From: Methanobrevibacter sp. | GTDB lineage: Archaea; Methanobacteriota; Methanobacteria; Methanobacteriales; Methanobacteriaceae | Direction of reading: 5' to 3' | NCBI GenBank assembly: GCA_017434555.1 | Contig: JAFRFB010000097.1 | Location: 62,001-126,000, forward strand | DNA: 64,000 nucleotides | Shown here: piece by piece, positions 17,415 through 26,454 of the stretch | How positions within the stretch are numbered: position 1 is the stretch's first letter | Layout of the letters: each line of letters begins with the position of its first letter | Translations under genes and position numbers: made by a program | Notes under the pieces: model-generated | Seen by the model: the letters and a program-made list of their open reading frames with translations, nothing else | Database searches by the model: none | Told to the model about the DNA's origin: nothing

Positions 17415-20400
17415 ATGGATTTTAACATATCTGAAAACAGCACAGACGCCCGTTATTTTTTAACTGTTGAATTTACAGAACCGATTTTACCATTTTTGAT
17501 GAATGGAACATTTAATATATCGATTAAAGATATGTTAATGATGACTACAATAAACATTGATAGTTTAGATGTTTTACTTAATCAATATGGTTTGACAGTT
17601 CCTTATAGAACTTCCATTCAAGACCAATTAGATAATTCTTTAATTAATAATAAAGGTATTGTTATAACAATTCCTAATGACAACACTTTATCTTTTACAA
17701 TGATTCCTCGTTGCATGGAAATAAACACTAATAAAATTATTGGTTTTTATGATTCTATGATAAATATCCATGCAGAATTAAATGGTACAGAAGTAGATGT
17801 AAATACTACTGCAAAATTATATCCAAGATTAGTAAGATCTGATACTTTAGATAAATATGCACCTGAGCCAGATCCTGTATTACCATCTAATGTAGATAGA
17901 TGTTGTTATACATATCCGGATATTTATCAGGATAATACAAAGAAAATCACACATAATGTTGTTTACAATACAGATTCTGAATTTTATGCTAATTCAACAA
18001 CTTCTGCAAATACTCCACCCGAAGAAGTTCCATCTTATGTCAGTAAGTTAAGCGCATATTTCACAGCAGAAGAAGCGGATGGTTTTATTCCAGACTGGAA
18101 GAATGTTGTTTCTTGGTTATATAATGATAGAAATAAATCTCATGTTGATGTTGACTGGGAATGTTTAGATACACATCAACCGTCTGTTTATACTACATAT
18201 GTTGTAGGTAATTCAGATGATGTTGAAATTCCAGAAATTTATTGGTTAACTATTTCTGCATATCAGATTAATCAATATGTTTTTGCTAAAAATTTACCAC
18301 CAAATAGATATGAAAATAAATTATTCTTTGGATTGAGTGCAGAACATATCGATATTTATCCGCCTCTTGACCCAGTTCATGAACTTTATATGCCAGATAC
18401 TCTTACAATTACACCAGTAAATCCAACATATGTATTTCTTGGTGATGATACTCATACAGAATATCCATGTCCAACAAGAGTATTGGAAATTAATGACTAC
18501 TCTGTTCCAAGAATAATTCAAGATGGTGTTGAACATTTTGAAATAAACTTTAATCCAAATAATAATGGACGTAATGCTTTCTTATATGATCGTAATTATG
18601 ACAATAACATTTATTGTTCATTAAATGTTAGATATTTTGATGTTAATAATAACATAATTCCTACTGGTTCATTGCCATGGGAAACTGTTTATAGTAATCC
18701 ATTTGGTGCATTAATATTAGATAATGAAATTGAAAGTTCTAATATTGAAGTTACTATTAAAGATATAGAAAATGTTATGTTACATTATAATAGTATTGAC
18801 CATGCTGTTGTATCTGCACATATGGAAGTTAATTTAGATACTGCTTTATTAACGGTTGATTCAGAAACAAATAAAGCACCAATCGAACAAGCACCATATT
18901 GGATAAGTAGAGATTATGCACTTACAACTGGTTGGAGATATATTGATTCTGTTCAAACAATTTGGAATAAGTATGAACATCCAGCACCAGAAGTGGAATA
19001 TCGTGCTCCTGCACAAATTAATATGGATATTCTTCCGCAATATGCATCAACAAATGATAGTTCTTGGAAGACTTCTCCAAATCGTATTTTGAATGTAAAT
19101 GCTAATACTCCAGACGAAATTGAATTTGGTAGAGAATTGCTTACAATTTCTATTAATCCAAGTAATTTGAATAATTTTATTGCTAGTGCATCTGATAGAT
19201 TAGATGTAACATATTATATTAATTATCCGGGTTCTCATAGAGGTGAGGATGCAACAATAATGACTACATTTGGTACTGAACCAGTTCCTGAAACAGAAAC
19301 ATTTAGTGTTCCTGCTAATACAAGTGAACCATTAACTGCAAATATTAATTTGTCTGGTGAGTTAGACGAAGATGCAACAATTACTATTGCAGCTGAACTT
19401 GTATTATATGATCCAAATGGAACAAGAGAACAAGAAATAAAAGACAGATACCATGTTGACTTATCGATGCTTCCAGATTGGAATAAGATTCCAGCAGTTA
19501 CTTTGAATTGGACTAGAAGATATACAGAACCATTTATTCCAGATCCATGGAATGAATTTGACAAGTATGTTATCTTTACACAGTCTGAATTGGATATTGA
19601 TAATTCTTATATTGGTGTTAAATCAATTACCGCACCATGCGTTAAGGTTAATAATGGTGGTATAGTTGAATCTGAATTATTCATTACTGGTAAAAAGAAA
19701 ATACCAGATACTACTAGCGCATGTCTTAGCTTTATTAATGCTAATACAACAAAAACATTAGCTGATGGAAGAGTTATAGATTATACTAGTGCAAAAGATT
19801 ATCCAACAACTAAATTAACTCATGAATATGGTGGTGATTTATATGGTAATATTGAAGCATTATCAGATTTCAAAGTACATATTGCTGATGATGCAGATTA
19901 TCCAGAGTTTATTAATACAAACCCATCTTATATTGGAAATAATGTAGATGGAGGCGGTTATCTTGAAGATTTAATTATACCTATAGAAGAACCGCCAGAA
20001 TTAGTTCAATTAGATAATGTAGAATTTATTGGTGAAGAATCTATTATCAGAGATACTGATGCAACAATTAATTTGGATGCGAGTGTTAATAATCATTATG
20101 ATGAATTAAGATGTGGTGATAGAGGTATAATTAATTTAAAGAAAGGAACTTATTACTTTAATTCTGTTACACTTGGTGTTGGAACACAGATTAATATTGA
20201 AAATAATCTTGGTGATGATGAATACGTAAGAATATTTGTAAAGGGTGATTTCAATGCAGCAAATACAATCGATATTAATAATCCTAATGTAAATTTGAAA
20301 TCATTTATGATTTATTCTCATGAAGGTAATATTGATTTCGCAGCAAAAACTTCAAATAATTTCAACTATGGTATTGCGGTTGCACCAGGAAAACCAGATC

Positions 20401-20531
20401 CAAATACTGGAAAACCAATGGCTGGAACTGGTGAAATAAGATTCCATAATTCTGTTATTTGGACTGGTGCATTATGGGCACAAAAAGTTGATCTACAAGG
20501 TAACTGTGAAGTTCATTCTTATGGAAATTAA
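17415..20531 (+). CDS. Large surface protein with adhesin-like C-terminal domain
   Basis: 1038 aa, no signal peptide. The N-terminal 150 residues are beta-rich (FLTVEFTEPILPFLMNGTF). The body is acidic, rich in Asn, Asp, Pro and Tyr. The C-terminal ~200 residues have a regular pattern (GIINLKKGTYYFNSVTLGVG, VRIFVKGDFNAANTIDINN, GIAVAPGKPDPNTG, then IWTGALWAQKVDLQGNCEVH) that resembles a beta-solenoid domain found in bacterial cell-surface proteins with polymer-like adhesin roles. Next to sheath and head genes it is probably a tail-associated or head-fibre protein that binds host or environmental polysaccharide. This is inference. No T4 counterpart is known. Confidence 0.55.
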   Translation: MDFNISENSTDARYFLTVEFTEPILPFLMNGTFNISIKDMLMMTTINIDSLDVLLNQYGLTVPYRTSIQDQLDNSLINNKGIVITIPNDNTLSFTMIPRCMEINTNKIIGFYDSMINIHAELNGTEVDVNTTAKLYPRLVRSDTLDKYAPEPDPVLPSNVDRCCYTYPDIYQDNTKKITHNVVYNTDSEFYANSTTSANTPPEEVPSYVSKLSAYFTAEEADGFIPDWKNVVSWLYNDRNKSHVDVDWECLDTHQPSVYTTYVVGNSDDVEIPEIYWLTISAYQINQYVFAKNLPPNRYENKLFFGLSAEHIDIYPPLDPVHELYMPDTLTITPVNPTYVFLGDDTHTEYPCPTRVLEINDYSVPRIIQDGVEHFEINFNPNNNGRNAFLYDRNYDNNIYCSLNVRYFDVNNNIIPTGSLPWETVYSNPFGALILDNEIESSNIEVTIKDIENVMLHYNSIDHAVVSAHMEVNLDTALLTVDSETNKAPIEQAPYWISRDYALTTGWRYIDSVQTIWNKYEHPAPEVEYRAPAQINMDILPQYASTNDSSWKTSPNRILNVNANTPDEIEFGRELLTISINPSNLNNFIASASDRLDVTYYINYPGSHRGEDATIMTTFGTEPVPETETFSVPANTSEPLTANINLSGELDEDATITIAAELVLYDPNGTREQEIKDRYHVDLSMLPDWNKIPAVTLNWTRRYTEPFIPDPWNEFDKYVIFTQSELDIDNSYIGVKSITAPCVKVNNGGIVESELFITGKKKIPDTTSACLSFINANTTKTLADGRVIDYTSAKDYPTTKLTHEYGGDLYGNIEALSDFKVHIADDADYPEFINTNPSYIGNNVDGGGYLEDLIIPIEEPPELVQLDNVEFIGEESIIRDTDATINLDASVNNHYDELRCGDRGIINLKKGTYYFNSVTLGVGTQINIENNLGDDEYVRIFVKGDFNAANTIDINNPNVNLKSFMIYSHEGNIDFAAKTSNNFNYGIAVAPGKPDPNTGKPMAGTGEIRFHNSVIWTGALWAQKVDLQGNCEVHSYGN

Positions 20532-20536
20532 AAAAG

Positions 20537-20562
20537 AAAACCGGTTTTAAAACCGGTTTTTT
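20537..20562. terminator. Bidirectional terminator, CCGGTTTT hairpin
   Basis: Third copy of the AAAACCGGTTTT stem, between convergent genes. Confidence 0.85.
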
Positions 20563-20581
20563 AATTTAAAATTTTTAATTA

Positions 20582-20956
20582 TTAAACAGCTGCAGGTGCT
20601 GGAACATCATCGTGTTTGCAACATTTACAACTGAAAATTTCAGTATCTGGACCGACCTTAGTTGGCGGAAGCAACTTATGAGTATGACCGTCACCTACTG
20701 GTTGGCAAACACCGTCTTTAATAAAGTGAACGTGACCACCGACCATAGTAATCGGAGTTTCTTTATTAATGTTTGATGGTTCGTTTAATGCATCGCTAGT
20801 TCTACCATAGCCAGTTTCATCAAAAATCCAGTATTCGTGATGATGCGGACCCATAGCTGAAGAACCTTCAAAAACGTCAGTCACACCGATTTGTGAAGTA
20901 TTTTCATTCAAAGCCAATGCACATTGTTCATTTACATAATCTGCATATTTTTTCAT
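20582..20956 (-). CDS. His-rich metal-binding-type virion protein candidate
   Basis: 124 aa. Its spaced histidine clusters are GPHHHEYWIFDETGYGRT, GGHVHFIKDG and GDGHTHKLL, and there is a terminal CKCCKH. This H.H...(D).G.G / GH.H.I / GH.H pattern occurs in small phage proteins of unknown function and suggests metal-stabilised trimers or spikes. It begins MKKYADYVNE, a short helix ending in VNE that resembles T4 capsid-targeting peptides (such as those of internal proteins). The site is V-N-E rather than the strict L/I-x-E, so processing is uncertain. SD AAAGGA and a bidirectional late promoter lie upstream. Confidence 0.6.
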   Translation of the reverse strand: MKKYADYVNEQCALALNENTSQIGVTDVFEGSSAMGPHHHEYWIFDETGYGRTSDALNEPSNINKETPITMVGGHVHFIKDGVCQPVGDGHTHKLLPPTKVGPDTEIFSCKCCKHDDVPAPAAV

Positions 20957-20980
20957 AGTAATTCCTTTTAATCGTTATAT

Positions 20981-20992
20981 TATTTATAAATA
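20981..20992. promoter_or_regulatory. Palindromic bidirectional late promoter TATTTATAAATA
   Basis: Minus-strand core 20981-20988 serves the His-rich gene; plus-strand core 20985-20992 serves 21010. AAGGAG follows on the plus side. Confidence 0.6.
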
Positions 20993-21009
20993 AATATAAG
21001 GAGAAAGCC

Positions 21010-21282
21010 ATGAAAGAGATTAATGAAGGACTTTTTAAAGATAAATATCAGAGATATAAAGAGGCAGTTATTAGCATTTTAAAGTCTCGTGGTATTAATG
21101 CTTTGGCATTAGGACATTATTTAGACGCATATTGTAGAGATTTTTTTGCAGATAAAATGTCTGCTGACGATTGTGCTACATCTATTGCAGAAAATAGACT
21201 TGCAAAAGAGAAAGCAATGGTTGCAGAAGCAATGCGAATTATGCGTGAACATGGGTATAGGGTAAAGCCATACAAGAAATAA
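21010..21282 (+). CDS. Small prohead-core candidate, 90 aa
   Basis: A helical, charged protein placed directly upstream of the scaffold gene, where T4 has the small core genes 67 and 68. It starts MKEINE|GLF, an (I)NE protease-type site after six residues. Its C-terminus (AEAMRIMREHGYRVKPYKK) matches the GY-module found at the N-termini of other head proteins here (EAKRVTKRAGYRI at 25403-26350). It may be a core component or an internal protein. No direct similarity to gp67/gp68 could be established. Confidence 0.5.
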   Translation: MKEINEGLFKDKYQRYKEAVISILKSRGINALALGHYLDAYCRDFFADKMSADDCATSIAENRLAKEKAMVAEAMRIMREHGYRVKPYKK

Positions 21283-21305
21283 TATAAAAATATATCAATA
21301 ATAGA

Positions 21306-21332
21306 CCAACTATAAGATATAGTTGGCTTTTT
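21306..21332 (+). terminator. Terminator after small core candidate
   Basis: CCAACTAT / ATAGTTGG stem followed by a T-rich run. Confidence 0.75.
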
Positions 21333-21368
21333 CTGTTTAAATTTTAACAAAAAAATCAATTTTTAACC

Positions 21369-21376
21369 TATAAATA
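21369..21376 (+). promoter_or_regulatory. Late promoter for scaffold
   Basis: TATAAATA 43 bases before the ATG at 21420; GGAGG is the ribosome-binding site. Confidence 0.65.
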
Positions 21377-21419
21377 AAATATAAAGAATAAAATTCTATG
21401 TTAAATTGGAGGAATCAAA

Positions 21420-22397
21420 ATGGATAAAATTCTTGAAACCCTTTCCCAAAAATTCTCAGCAGAAGAATTGAATGAGGTCAAAAAGGCTATTGAATTCACT
21501 GTTGATGAAAAGGTAAAGGCAAAGTCTGAACAAGAAGCCAAGATGATTGCCAAGAAAGCTGATGAATTTTGTCAGAAGAAGATTAAGGAAGCTGTTGAAA
21601 AGAAGACTGCCGAAATCGAAGAAATTGCTAACAAGTTCTGCGAAGAACGTTGTGAAAAGTTGAGCAAGGAAGCCGATGCAAAGGTTGAATCTTATAAGAA
21701 GAAACTCGAAGAAGCTTCAGAACAGTATATCCTTGAATATTTCGATGAGAAGTTCACAGAAAAGTACGGGCAAGAACTCGAAGCTATCGAAGAAAAAGTT
21801 ATTACAGGCTTGGATAAGTATCTTGAATATAACATCAATGAAAAGATTGGTCCGGAAATGATTCAGAAGACTGCATTGCAAGAAACCTGTCAGCCGATTG
21901 TTGAAGAGTTCATTCACATTCTTGAAGACAGATATGTTGCACCTAACACCACTGGTTCTAAGAGAATTCGCGAATTGAAGGCAGAAAATGCTGAAGTCCG
22001 TGCATCTCTCCAGAAGCAGCTCGATGAAAACATGCGTCTCGCTGAATTGGTCGAAAGCACTGGTAAGAAGTCTTTGATTTCTGAAAAGGTTGCTGACCTC
22101 TCTGCAGATCAACGTCTCAAAGTTCGTAAGTTCTTCAAGGAAAAGAGCTTGAATGAAACTAAGAAGGACATTGATGCTTATATCGAAATGATCCAAGAAC
22201 AAGCTGACTCTATCAATGCTATGCGTTATGAAAGAGAACAATTGTTCGAAAGTCATGAAAAGCCGGTTCGCAAGTCTCGCTATGTCGAAGACCGCACGAA
22301 CGAAACTATTACTGAAAAGTTTAAACCAAAACGCCGTGAATTGAGCGCTCGCGAACGCATGATGCTTGGTTCCGCTAACCTAATTGATGAAAATTAA
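21420..22397 (+). CDS. 22: Prohead scaffold protein gp22-like
   Basis: 325 aa, almost entirely coiled-coil: long Lys/Glu heptads from residue 10 to about 150 and again from 190 to 290. The position directly before the capsid gene, the size (T4 gp22 is 269 aa) and the (L)NE sites (EELNE|VKK near residue 19; KSLNE|TKK near 240) all fit the T4 core protein that is assembled, then degraded by gp21. The gene uses highly expressed-type codons (AAG, CTC, CGT) and a strong GGAGG site. Confidence 0.8.
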   Translation: MDKILETLSQKFSAEELNEVKKAIEFTVDEKVKAKSEQEAKMIAKKADEFCQKKIKEAVEKKTAEIEEIANKFCEERCEKLSKEADAKVESYKKKLEEASEQYILEYFDEKFTEKYGQELEAIEEKVITGLDKYLEYNINEKIGPEMIQKTALQETCQPIVEEFIHILEDRYVAPNTTGSKRIRELKAENAEVRASLQKQLDENMRLAELVESTGKKSLISEKVADLSADQRLKVRKFFKEKSLNETKKDIDAYIEMIQEQADSINAMRYEREQLFESHEKPVRKSRYVEDRTNETITEKFKPKRRELSARERMMLGSANLIDEN

Positions 22398-22426
22398 CTG
22401 AAATGCGAAAAATCTAATTTTTCGTT

Positions 22427-22434
22427 TATAAATA
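22427..22434 (+). promoter_or_regulatory. Late promoter for major capsid protein
   Basis: TATAAATA 50 bases before the ATG at 22485; AGGAG precedes the start. Confidence 0.65.
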
Positions 22435-22484
22435 AAATATAGAAATTCAGAAATAAAGTAATTTTTTAATAGGAGAAAAAACAA

Positions 22485-23807
22485 ATGAAGATTACAAAGA
22501 CACAAGCCGGTATGATGGAACGCTGGGGCAAGGCTCCGGGCGGACTCTCAGTCGCTGGCATTAAGGACAATCTTGTCCGTTATAATACTGCACGTCTTTT
22601 GGAAAACCAGCAGACTAAGAACCTCGGTTCTGAACTCTTGACTGAAGATTTTACTCAGGGCGTAGGTGCTCCACTTGGTCTTGACCAGGGTATTCCACAC
22701 GGTGGTGACGCAAAGGGTGTTTTCGCACCGATTTCTTTGGCACTTGTCCGTCGTGTTTTCCCACAGCTTTTCGCTAACGTCCTCGTTGGTGTTCAGCCAT
22801 TGACTGGTCCTGTCGGTCTTGCTTTCGCACTCCGTTACATTTATAAGACCAATAATCCGAACGAACTCGTTGAAGCCGCATGGAAGGCAGTTCCTCGCTT
22901 CTCTGGTTATACCGGTTCTACCGCTAACACAGATGGCGAATGGGATGCTGGTACTGGTGTTGATACTCAGTCTGCTGAAGGCTGGAAGATCACTGGACCG
23001 ACCTTCGGTTCTACTGACCCGTCTGTAAGCCGTAAGATGCCAGAACTTGGCCTTATGCTTAGCCGTCAGTCTATCGTTGCTAAGACCCGTAAGCTCGCTG
23101 CTAGCTTCTCTCTCGAATCTGCAGCTGATATTAAGGCTATGCAGGGTATCGAAATGATGACTGAAATGATCAACGTTCTCCAGCAGGAAATGACTGCAGA
23201 AATGGACCGTGAAACAATCGGTCGCTGCAAGAGCCTCTGTACTCCACGTGTTTACAACAAGGCTGATGCTAACCTCTCTGACCAGAACGATGCATTCATT
23301 GGACGTAACTCTCAGGAACGTTTCGGTCTCATCATCACTCACATCATGAAGGGTGTTAACGACATTCGTACCGCTACTCGTCGTGGTGCTGCTAACCTCG
23401 CAGTCGTCTCCCCAGACGTTGCTACTGTTCTTCAGGTTGCTAACCCATGGTTCACCAAGGTTGCTCATGAAGTTAACGGTTCTGCAGTTACTCCGGAAAT
23501 GGGTACTCTTAACGGTGTTGTTAAGGTCTTCTGTGACCAGTATGCTGTTGACGAATTCGGTGCAAACGACAACGGTGAAGTTCTCTTAGCATTCAAGGGC
23601 TCTAGCCTCTATGATGCAGGTGTTATCTTCTGCCCATACGTTACCGGTGTTGTCAACCAGGCAATCGATCCTAACGACTTCTCTCCAAGAGTCGGTATCA
23701 TGAGCCGTTATGGTTTCGCACACAACATGCTTGGTGCTGAAAACTATTATCGCTTGCTCAAGTTCAACGGACTCTTCGCAGACGCTCCAGAGTCTCTCGT
23801 TTGGTAA
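22485..23807 (+). CDS. 23: Major capsid protein gp23
   Basis: 440 aa with the HK97-type T4 capsid pattern: ALVRRVFPQLFANVLVGVQP near residue 85, RKLAASFSLESAADIKAMQG around 205, and the C-terminal block GIMSRYGFAHNMLGAENYYR followed by LLKFNGL. A 54-residue propeptide precedes LTE|D, matching the T4 rule of cleavage after (L/I)xE by gp21 (T4 cleaves after residue 65). The new N-terminus would be DFTQGVGAPLG. Codon bias is the strongest in the window (C-ending codons), indicating very high late expression. Confidence 0.95.
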   Translation: MKITKTQAGMMERWGKAPGGLSVAGIKDNLVRYNTARLLENQQTKNLGSELLTEDFTQGVGAPLGLDQGIPHGGDAKGVFAPISLALVRRVFPQLFANVLVGVQPLTGPVGLAFALRYIYKTNNPNELVEAAWKAVPRFSGYTGSTANTDGEWDAGTGVDTQSAEGWKITGPTFGSTDPSVSRKMPELGLMLSRQSIVAKTRKLAASFSLESAADIKAMQGIEMMTEMINVLQQEMTAEMDRETIGRCKSLCTPRVYNKADANLSDQNDAFIGRNSQERFGLIITHIMKGVNDIRTATRRGAANLAVVSPDVATVLQVANPWFTKVAHEVNGSAVTPEMGTLNGVVKVFCDQYAVDEFGANDNGEVLLAFKGSSLYDAGVIFCPYVTGVVNQAIDPNDFSPRVGIMSRYGFAHNMLGAENYYRLLKFNGLFADAPESLVW

Positions 23808-23830
23808 TCGATATTGAACAAACAGATTTA

Positions 23831-23860
23831 AAAATACAGGTCTTTATGGCCTGTATTTTT
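23831..23860 (+). terminator. Terminator after capsid gene
   Basis: AAAATACAGG / CCTGTATTTT stem with trailing T-run. Confidence 0.85.
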
Positions 23861-23881
23861 ATTTAATAATAAATAATACAT

Positions 23882-24508
23882 ATGAGATTTAAGGATTTTT
23901 ACAATTTAAATGAAAGCATTTATGCAAATGTTTCTAAACTTAAAAAACTATTTAATCTTGCATTAGATGGTGGAAACTTAGATGATTATCTTAGGGTTGA
24001 TAGATATGCACCAGAAGAATTAATACTTATTTCACCTATGATTTTAGATGAAATTACTGAAGAAGAAGTTATAAAAATTTGTGATTCTGCAGGTTTCTAT
24101 TGTAGTATTCATCACAATGATAAAGGAAAACCTCTTCCATTTGACCCTATCTATATTACACCAAAGAACCAGAAAGAACCACTAAATATTGGTGCACAAG
24201 AATATTATCATTGTTCTTTAGCTGCAAATTTAGATAAATCTGGTTTACGTTTAAAATCAAGAAAGTTCGATAATGATTATGATGTATATGAAGATAGAAT
24301 TTATTTAGTTCCTGTTGCATTAGCTGGTGATCCAAATGAAATAATAGACATGGTTGCATCAGAACATAATTGCGATAAATCTGAAGTTTATGTCTATAAA
24401 GTAACTTTACCTAAAGGATATGAAGTCTATCAAGACCCGACTAAGCGTGAAGCAGTATATGTAACTAATGCAATTCCACCTAAATATATTACAAAAATAA
24501 ATCTGTAA
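23882..24508 (+). CDS. Putative packaged ADP-ribosyltransferase-like protein
   Basis: 208 aa. It starts MRFKDFYNLNE|S, a short amphipathic leader with an LNE site, strikingly like the capsid-targeting peptides of T4 internal proteins. Residues about 103-205 show EYYHCSLAANLDKSGLRLKS, DRIYLVPVAL, VYVYKVTLPKGYEV and REAVYVTNAIPPKYI. This H...GL...RIYL...E order is seen in mono-ADP-ribosyltransferase / RNA 2'-phosphotransferase-like folds. T4 packages the ADP-ribosyltransferase Alt in the head and injects it. Location right after the capsid gene fits. Family assignment is by pattern only. No SD; AATAAATA lies 6 bases before the ATG. Confidence 0.45.
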   Translation: MRFKDFYNLNESIYANVSKLKKLFNLALDGGNLDDYLRVDRYAPEELILISPMILDEITEEEVIKICDSAGFYCSIHHNDKGKPLPFDPIYITPKNQKEPLNIGAQEYYHCSLAANLDKSGLRLKSRKFDNDYDVYEDRIYLVPVALAGDPNEIIDMVASEHNCDKSEVYVYKVTLPKGYEVYQDPTKREAVYVTNAIPPKYITKINL

Positions 24509-24538
24509 ACTTTTGCGCAAGAATTACCAAAAAATTTT

Positions 24539-24546
24539 TATAAATA
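24539..24546 (+). promoter_or_regulatory. Late promoter for gene at 24600
   Basis: TATAAATA 53 bases upstream of the ATG, with AGGAGA as ribosome-binding site. Confidence 0.6.
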
Positions 24547-24599
24547 AAATAGGTGTATGGGAATGGTCCTGTGCATAGGAAAATTTAGGAGAAATAACC

Positions 24600-24983
24600 A
24601 TGAAACGTAGAGAAGACATTTACAATTTGGGTAATGACTACTTCCAGAAGACCGACGTCTACTTTGTAACTGCTGACGAAGAAGCAGCTAAGTCTGCTGA
24701 CATTGCTGGCTACAAGGCATATTCTGACGGTTTGTTCCACTTCACTACTCAGCCGGTTTACGAACTTTCTGGTGGTGTTAGTGCTCTCAATAAGAGAATT
24801 TTCAACGTCCTCCCACAATCTGGTTGGGATGCACCTGAATACTTTGATGACGACAAGATCGCATCTGGCTTCAGTGCAATCAATGCTGCTTCTGCAGTCT
24901 TGAGCCCAGATTATGCAACTGGTATCGTTGTTGGTCTCAATGGTGGTGACACTACAGACAAGAAATGGAAGAAACCAGAGTAA
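24600..24983 (+). CDS. Highly expressed-type small protein, possible capsid accessory
   Basis: 127 aa, not recognised. It reads KRREDIYNLGNDYFQKTDVY, an Ala/Ser-rich middle (SAINAASAVLSPDYATGIVV) and a charged end. It lacks a signal peptide or membrane segment. Codon use (CTC, AAG, GGT) matches the capsid and sheath genes, so a high-copy virion protein such as a decoration or vertex protein is plausible. This is inferred from codons, position and its strong late promoter and SD. Confidence 0.55.
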   Translation: MKRREDIYNLGNDYFQKTDVYFVTADEEAAKSADIAGYKAYSDGLFHFTTQPVYELSGGVSALNKRIFNVLPQSGWDAPEYFDDDKIASGFSAINAASAVLSPDYATGIVVGLNGGDTTDKKWKKPE

Positions 24984-25012
24984 TCATTAACAGATTATAA
25001 ACTATTTAAAAG

Positions 25013-25039
25013 ACCTTAGAGTAAAATCTAAGGTTTTTT
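25013..25039. terminator. Bidirectional terminator
   Basis: ACCTTAGA / TCTAAGGT stem between convergent genes, T-run on the plus side. Confidence 0.8.
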
Positions 25040-25343
25040 ATTTTAATAATTCTTCAATTTTTTTATCAACTTTATAATTTTCTTTTTCCATCATACCGTC
25101 CATTGCCCAGGAAATATCTTTTTTAAATTCTTCTTCATTAAATACATATTTTTTGAACAATCGTGTATAACCAGCATTAAAGTGAATATAGCATATTAGC
25201 TCGTTAGATACTATAGAAATATTACCAAATAGATAATGACGATTAAAGCCAATTAAATACATATATTGAGAAATACGACAAGAATAAAGCTTATATTTCT
25301 TTATTATGTCAATAATATCTTGTTCAATATATATTCTCTGCAT
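25038..25343 (-). CDS. Hypothetical protein, 101 aa
   Basis: A small protein rich in Ile, Tyr and Lys (YIEQDIIDIIKKYKLYSCRI; LICYIHFNAGYTRLFKKYVF) with a helical lysine-rich end. No family recognised. Upstream there is only ATATATAAAAT next to the ATG and no SD, so it may be leaderless from a weak promoter. AT-rich codons set it apart from nearby head genes. Confidence 0.45.
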   Translation of the reverse strand: MQRIYIEQDIIDIIKKYKLYSCRISQYMYLIGFNRHYLFGNISIVSNELICYIHFNAGYTRLFKKYVFNEEEFKKDISWAMDGMMEKENYKVDKKIEELLK

Positions 25344-25356
25344 ATTTTATATATTA

Positions 25357-25385
25357 AAAAACCGGAACGTTAATTCCGGTTTTAT
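25357..25385. terminator. Terminator, CCGGAA hairpin
   Basis: AAAACCGGAA / TTCCGGTTTT stem between two minus-strand genes; stops the upstream gene at 25403. Confidence 0.75.
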
Positions 25386-25402
25386 TTTTATGTAATATTT
25401 TA

Positions 25403-26350
25403 TTAGCGTCTATTTCTGTGATAAGCAGACTGTCTAGTACCTGCTGCTAAGTCCATGTTAGAACCACCGAACATAGTTCCTTGAATAACAAAGAGAACAG
25501 CATTTGGTGTTTTTGCAGCCTGAATTCTAGTAGTTAAAGTTCTAAAATATTTATCACCTGTTACTTTACGAGCTTTTTCAAGAAATTCTGTTTTTGCGGC
25601 TTCAAGACCGATTTCAGAAGCGAGTTTTATAAAATAACCATCTCTGATATATTCTTCACAGAGCTGAGAAAGTGGTGTTCCACCAGCAGTTCCGAAACCT
25701 TCGTCCAAAGTCATACCTTCTAAATCAAGGTCATCTTCGTAAGATTCATCGACTTTATCTTTCTTCCTTGCCCAGAAAGGAACAAAACCAGATTTCTTGC
25801 CTTTCTTTTTACCTTTCTTTTTCTTACCTCCACAGCAGCAGCTTTCATCAATATCTTCGTCTTTATATAAGCTTGGGTCAGCTAAGACTTCTTCATAATC
25901 GATACCAGAAAGCGGAGTAGCGACAAGATCCGCAATACGTTCAGCTTCTTCAGTACTAATGTCATCATTATCTAATGCACGGTCTAAAATTTCATCATAA
26001 TATTCTGACCAATTCTTGGAGATGACATGATCAATAGCATCGTAAACATCCCAACCTTGTTCATTTACCAATGTATCAACCCAAGAAGCATACTTTTCTT
26101 CATTTGTATCATAATCATTATCATTAGAAATAGAAGCAACGAAGTTAGTAAACTTCTTATCCATTAATGCAGTTTCATAGGGTGTTTCTTCATCTTCATT
26201 AATGATTCGATAGCCAGCACGTTTTGTTACACGTTTTGCCTCTTCGAGTTCTTCACGAGCAACACGTTGACGGAAAGATTCGCCTTCTGAATTCTTGACA
26301 ACGTGATAACCTTTGCCTTCTACAATTTTTTTAGCTTCTAAAAATGTCAT
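25403..26350 (-). CDS. Candidate processed head protein with two N-terminal GY-modules
   Basis: 315 aa. Two copies of an ~18-residue module, FLEAKKIVEGKGYHVVKN (residues 3-20) and EELEEAKRVTKRAGYRIINE (residues 32-51), are followed by (I)INE|D. A second site, MTLDE|GFGTAGGTPL near residue 225, resembles the LDE|DFGIGVGAPL of the protein at 2820-3407. In between there is an acidic region, a CCCGGKKKKGKKKGKK patch and basic stretches. The C-terminal 80 residues are a folded-looking domain. The likely reading is a head protein with targeting modules and several gp21 sites. SD AAAGGA; two late promoters upstream. Confidence 0.55.
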   Translation of the reverse strand: MTFLEAKKIVEGKGYHVVKNSEGESFRQRVAREELEEAKRVTKRAGYRIINEDEETPYETALMDKKFTNFVASISNDNDYDTNEEKYASWVDTLVNEQGWDVYDAIDHVISKNWSEYYDEILDRALDNDDISTEEAERIADLVATPLSGIDYEEVLADPSLYKDEDIDESCCCGGKKKKGKKKGKKSGFVPFWARKKDKVDESYEDDLDLEGMTLDEGFGTAGGTPLSQLCEEYIRDGYFIKLASEIGLEAAKTEFLEKARKVTGDKYFRTLTTRIQAAKTPNAVLFVIQGTMFGGSNMDLAAGTRQSAYHRNRR

Positions 26351-26369
26351 ATTAAAGTCCTTTAATTAC

Positions 26370-26386
26370 TATTTATATTATTTATA
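26370..26386 (-). promoter_or_regulatory. Tandem late promoters on minus strand
   Basis: Two TATAAATA cores, 26370-26377 and 26379-26386, one base apart, read toward the gene starting at 26350. Confidence 0.55.
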
Positions 26387-26419
26387 ACTTCCTAATTCCG
26401 AAAAATTTAAATATTAAAC

Positions 26420-26427
26420 TATAAATA
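26420..26427 (+). promoter_or_regulatory. Late promoter for prohead protease
   Basis: TATAAATA 27 bases before the ATG at 26455; AAGGAA is the SD. Confidence 0.6.
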
Positions 26428-26454
26428 TATTAATAGAATATAAGGAATTTAAAT

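Noticed and set aside
17415-20531. Considered as a host-derived cellulose-binding or pilus gene picked up whole.
   Set aside because: There is no signal peptide, codon use matches the phage fibre genes and a phage late promoter drives it; only the C-terminal domain looks bacterial-surface-like.
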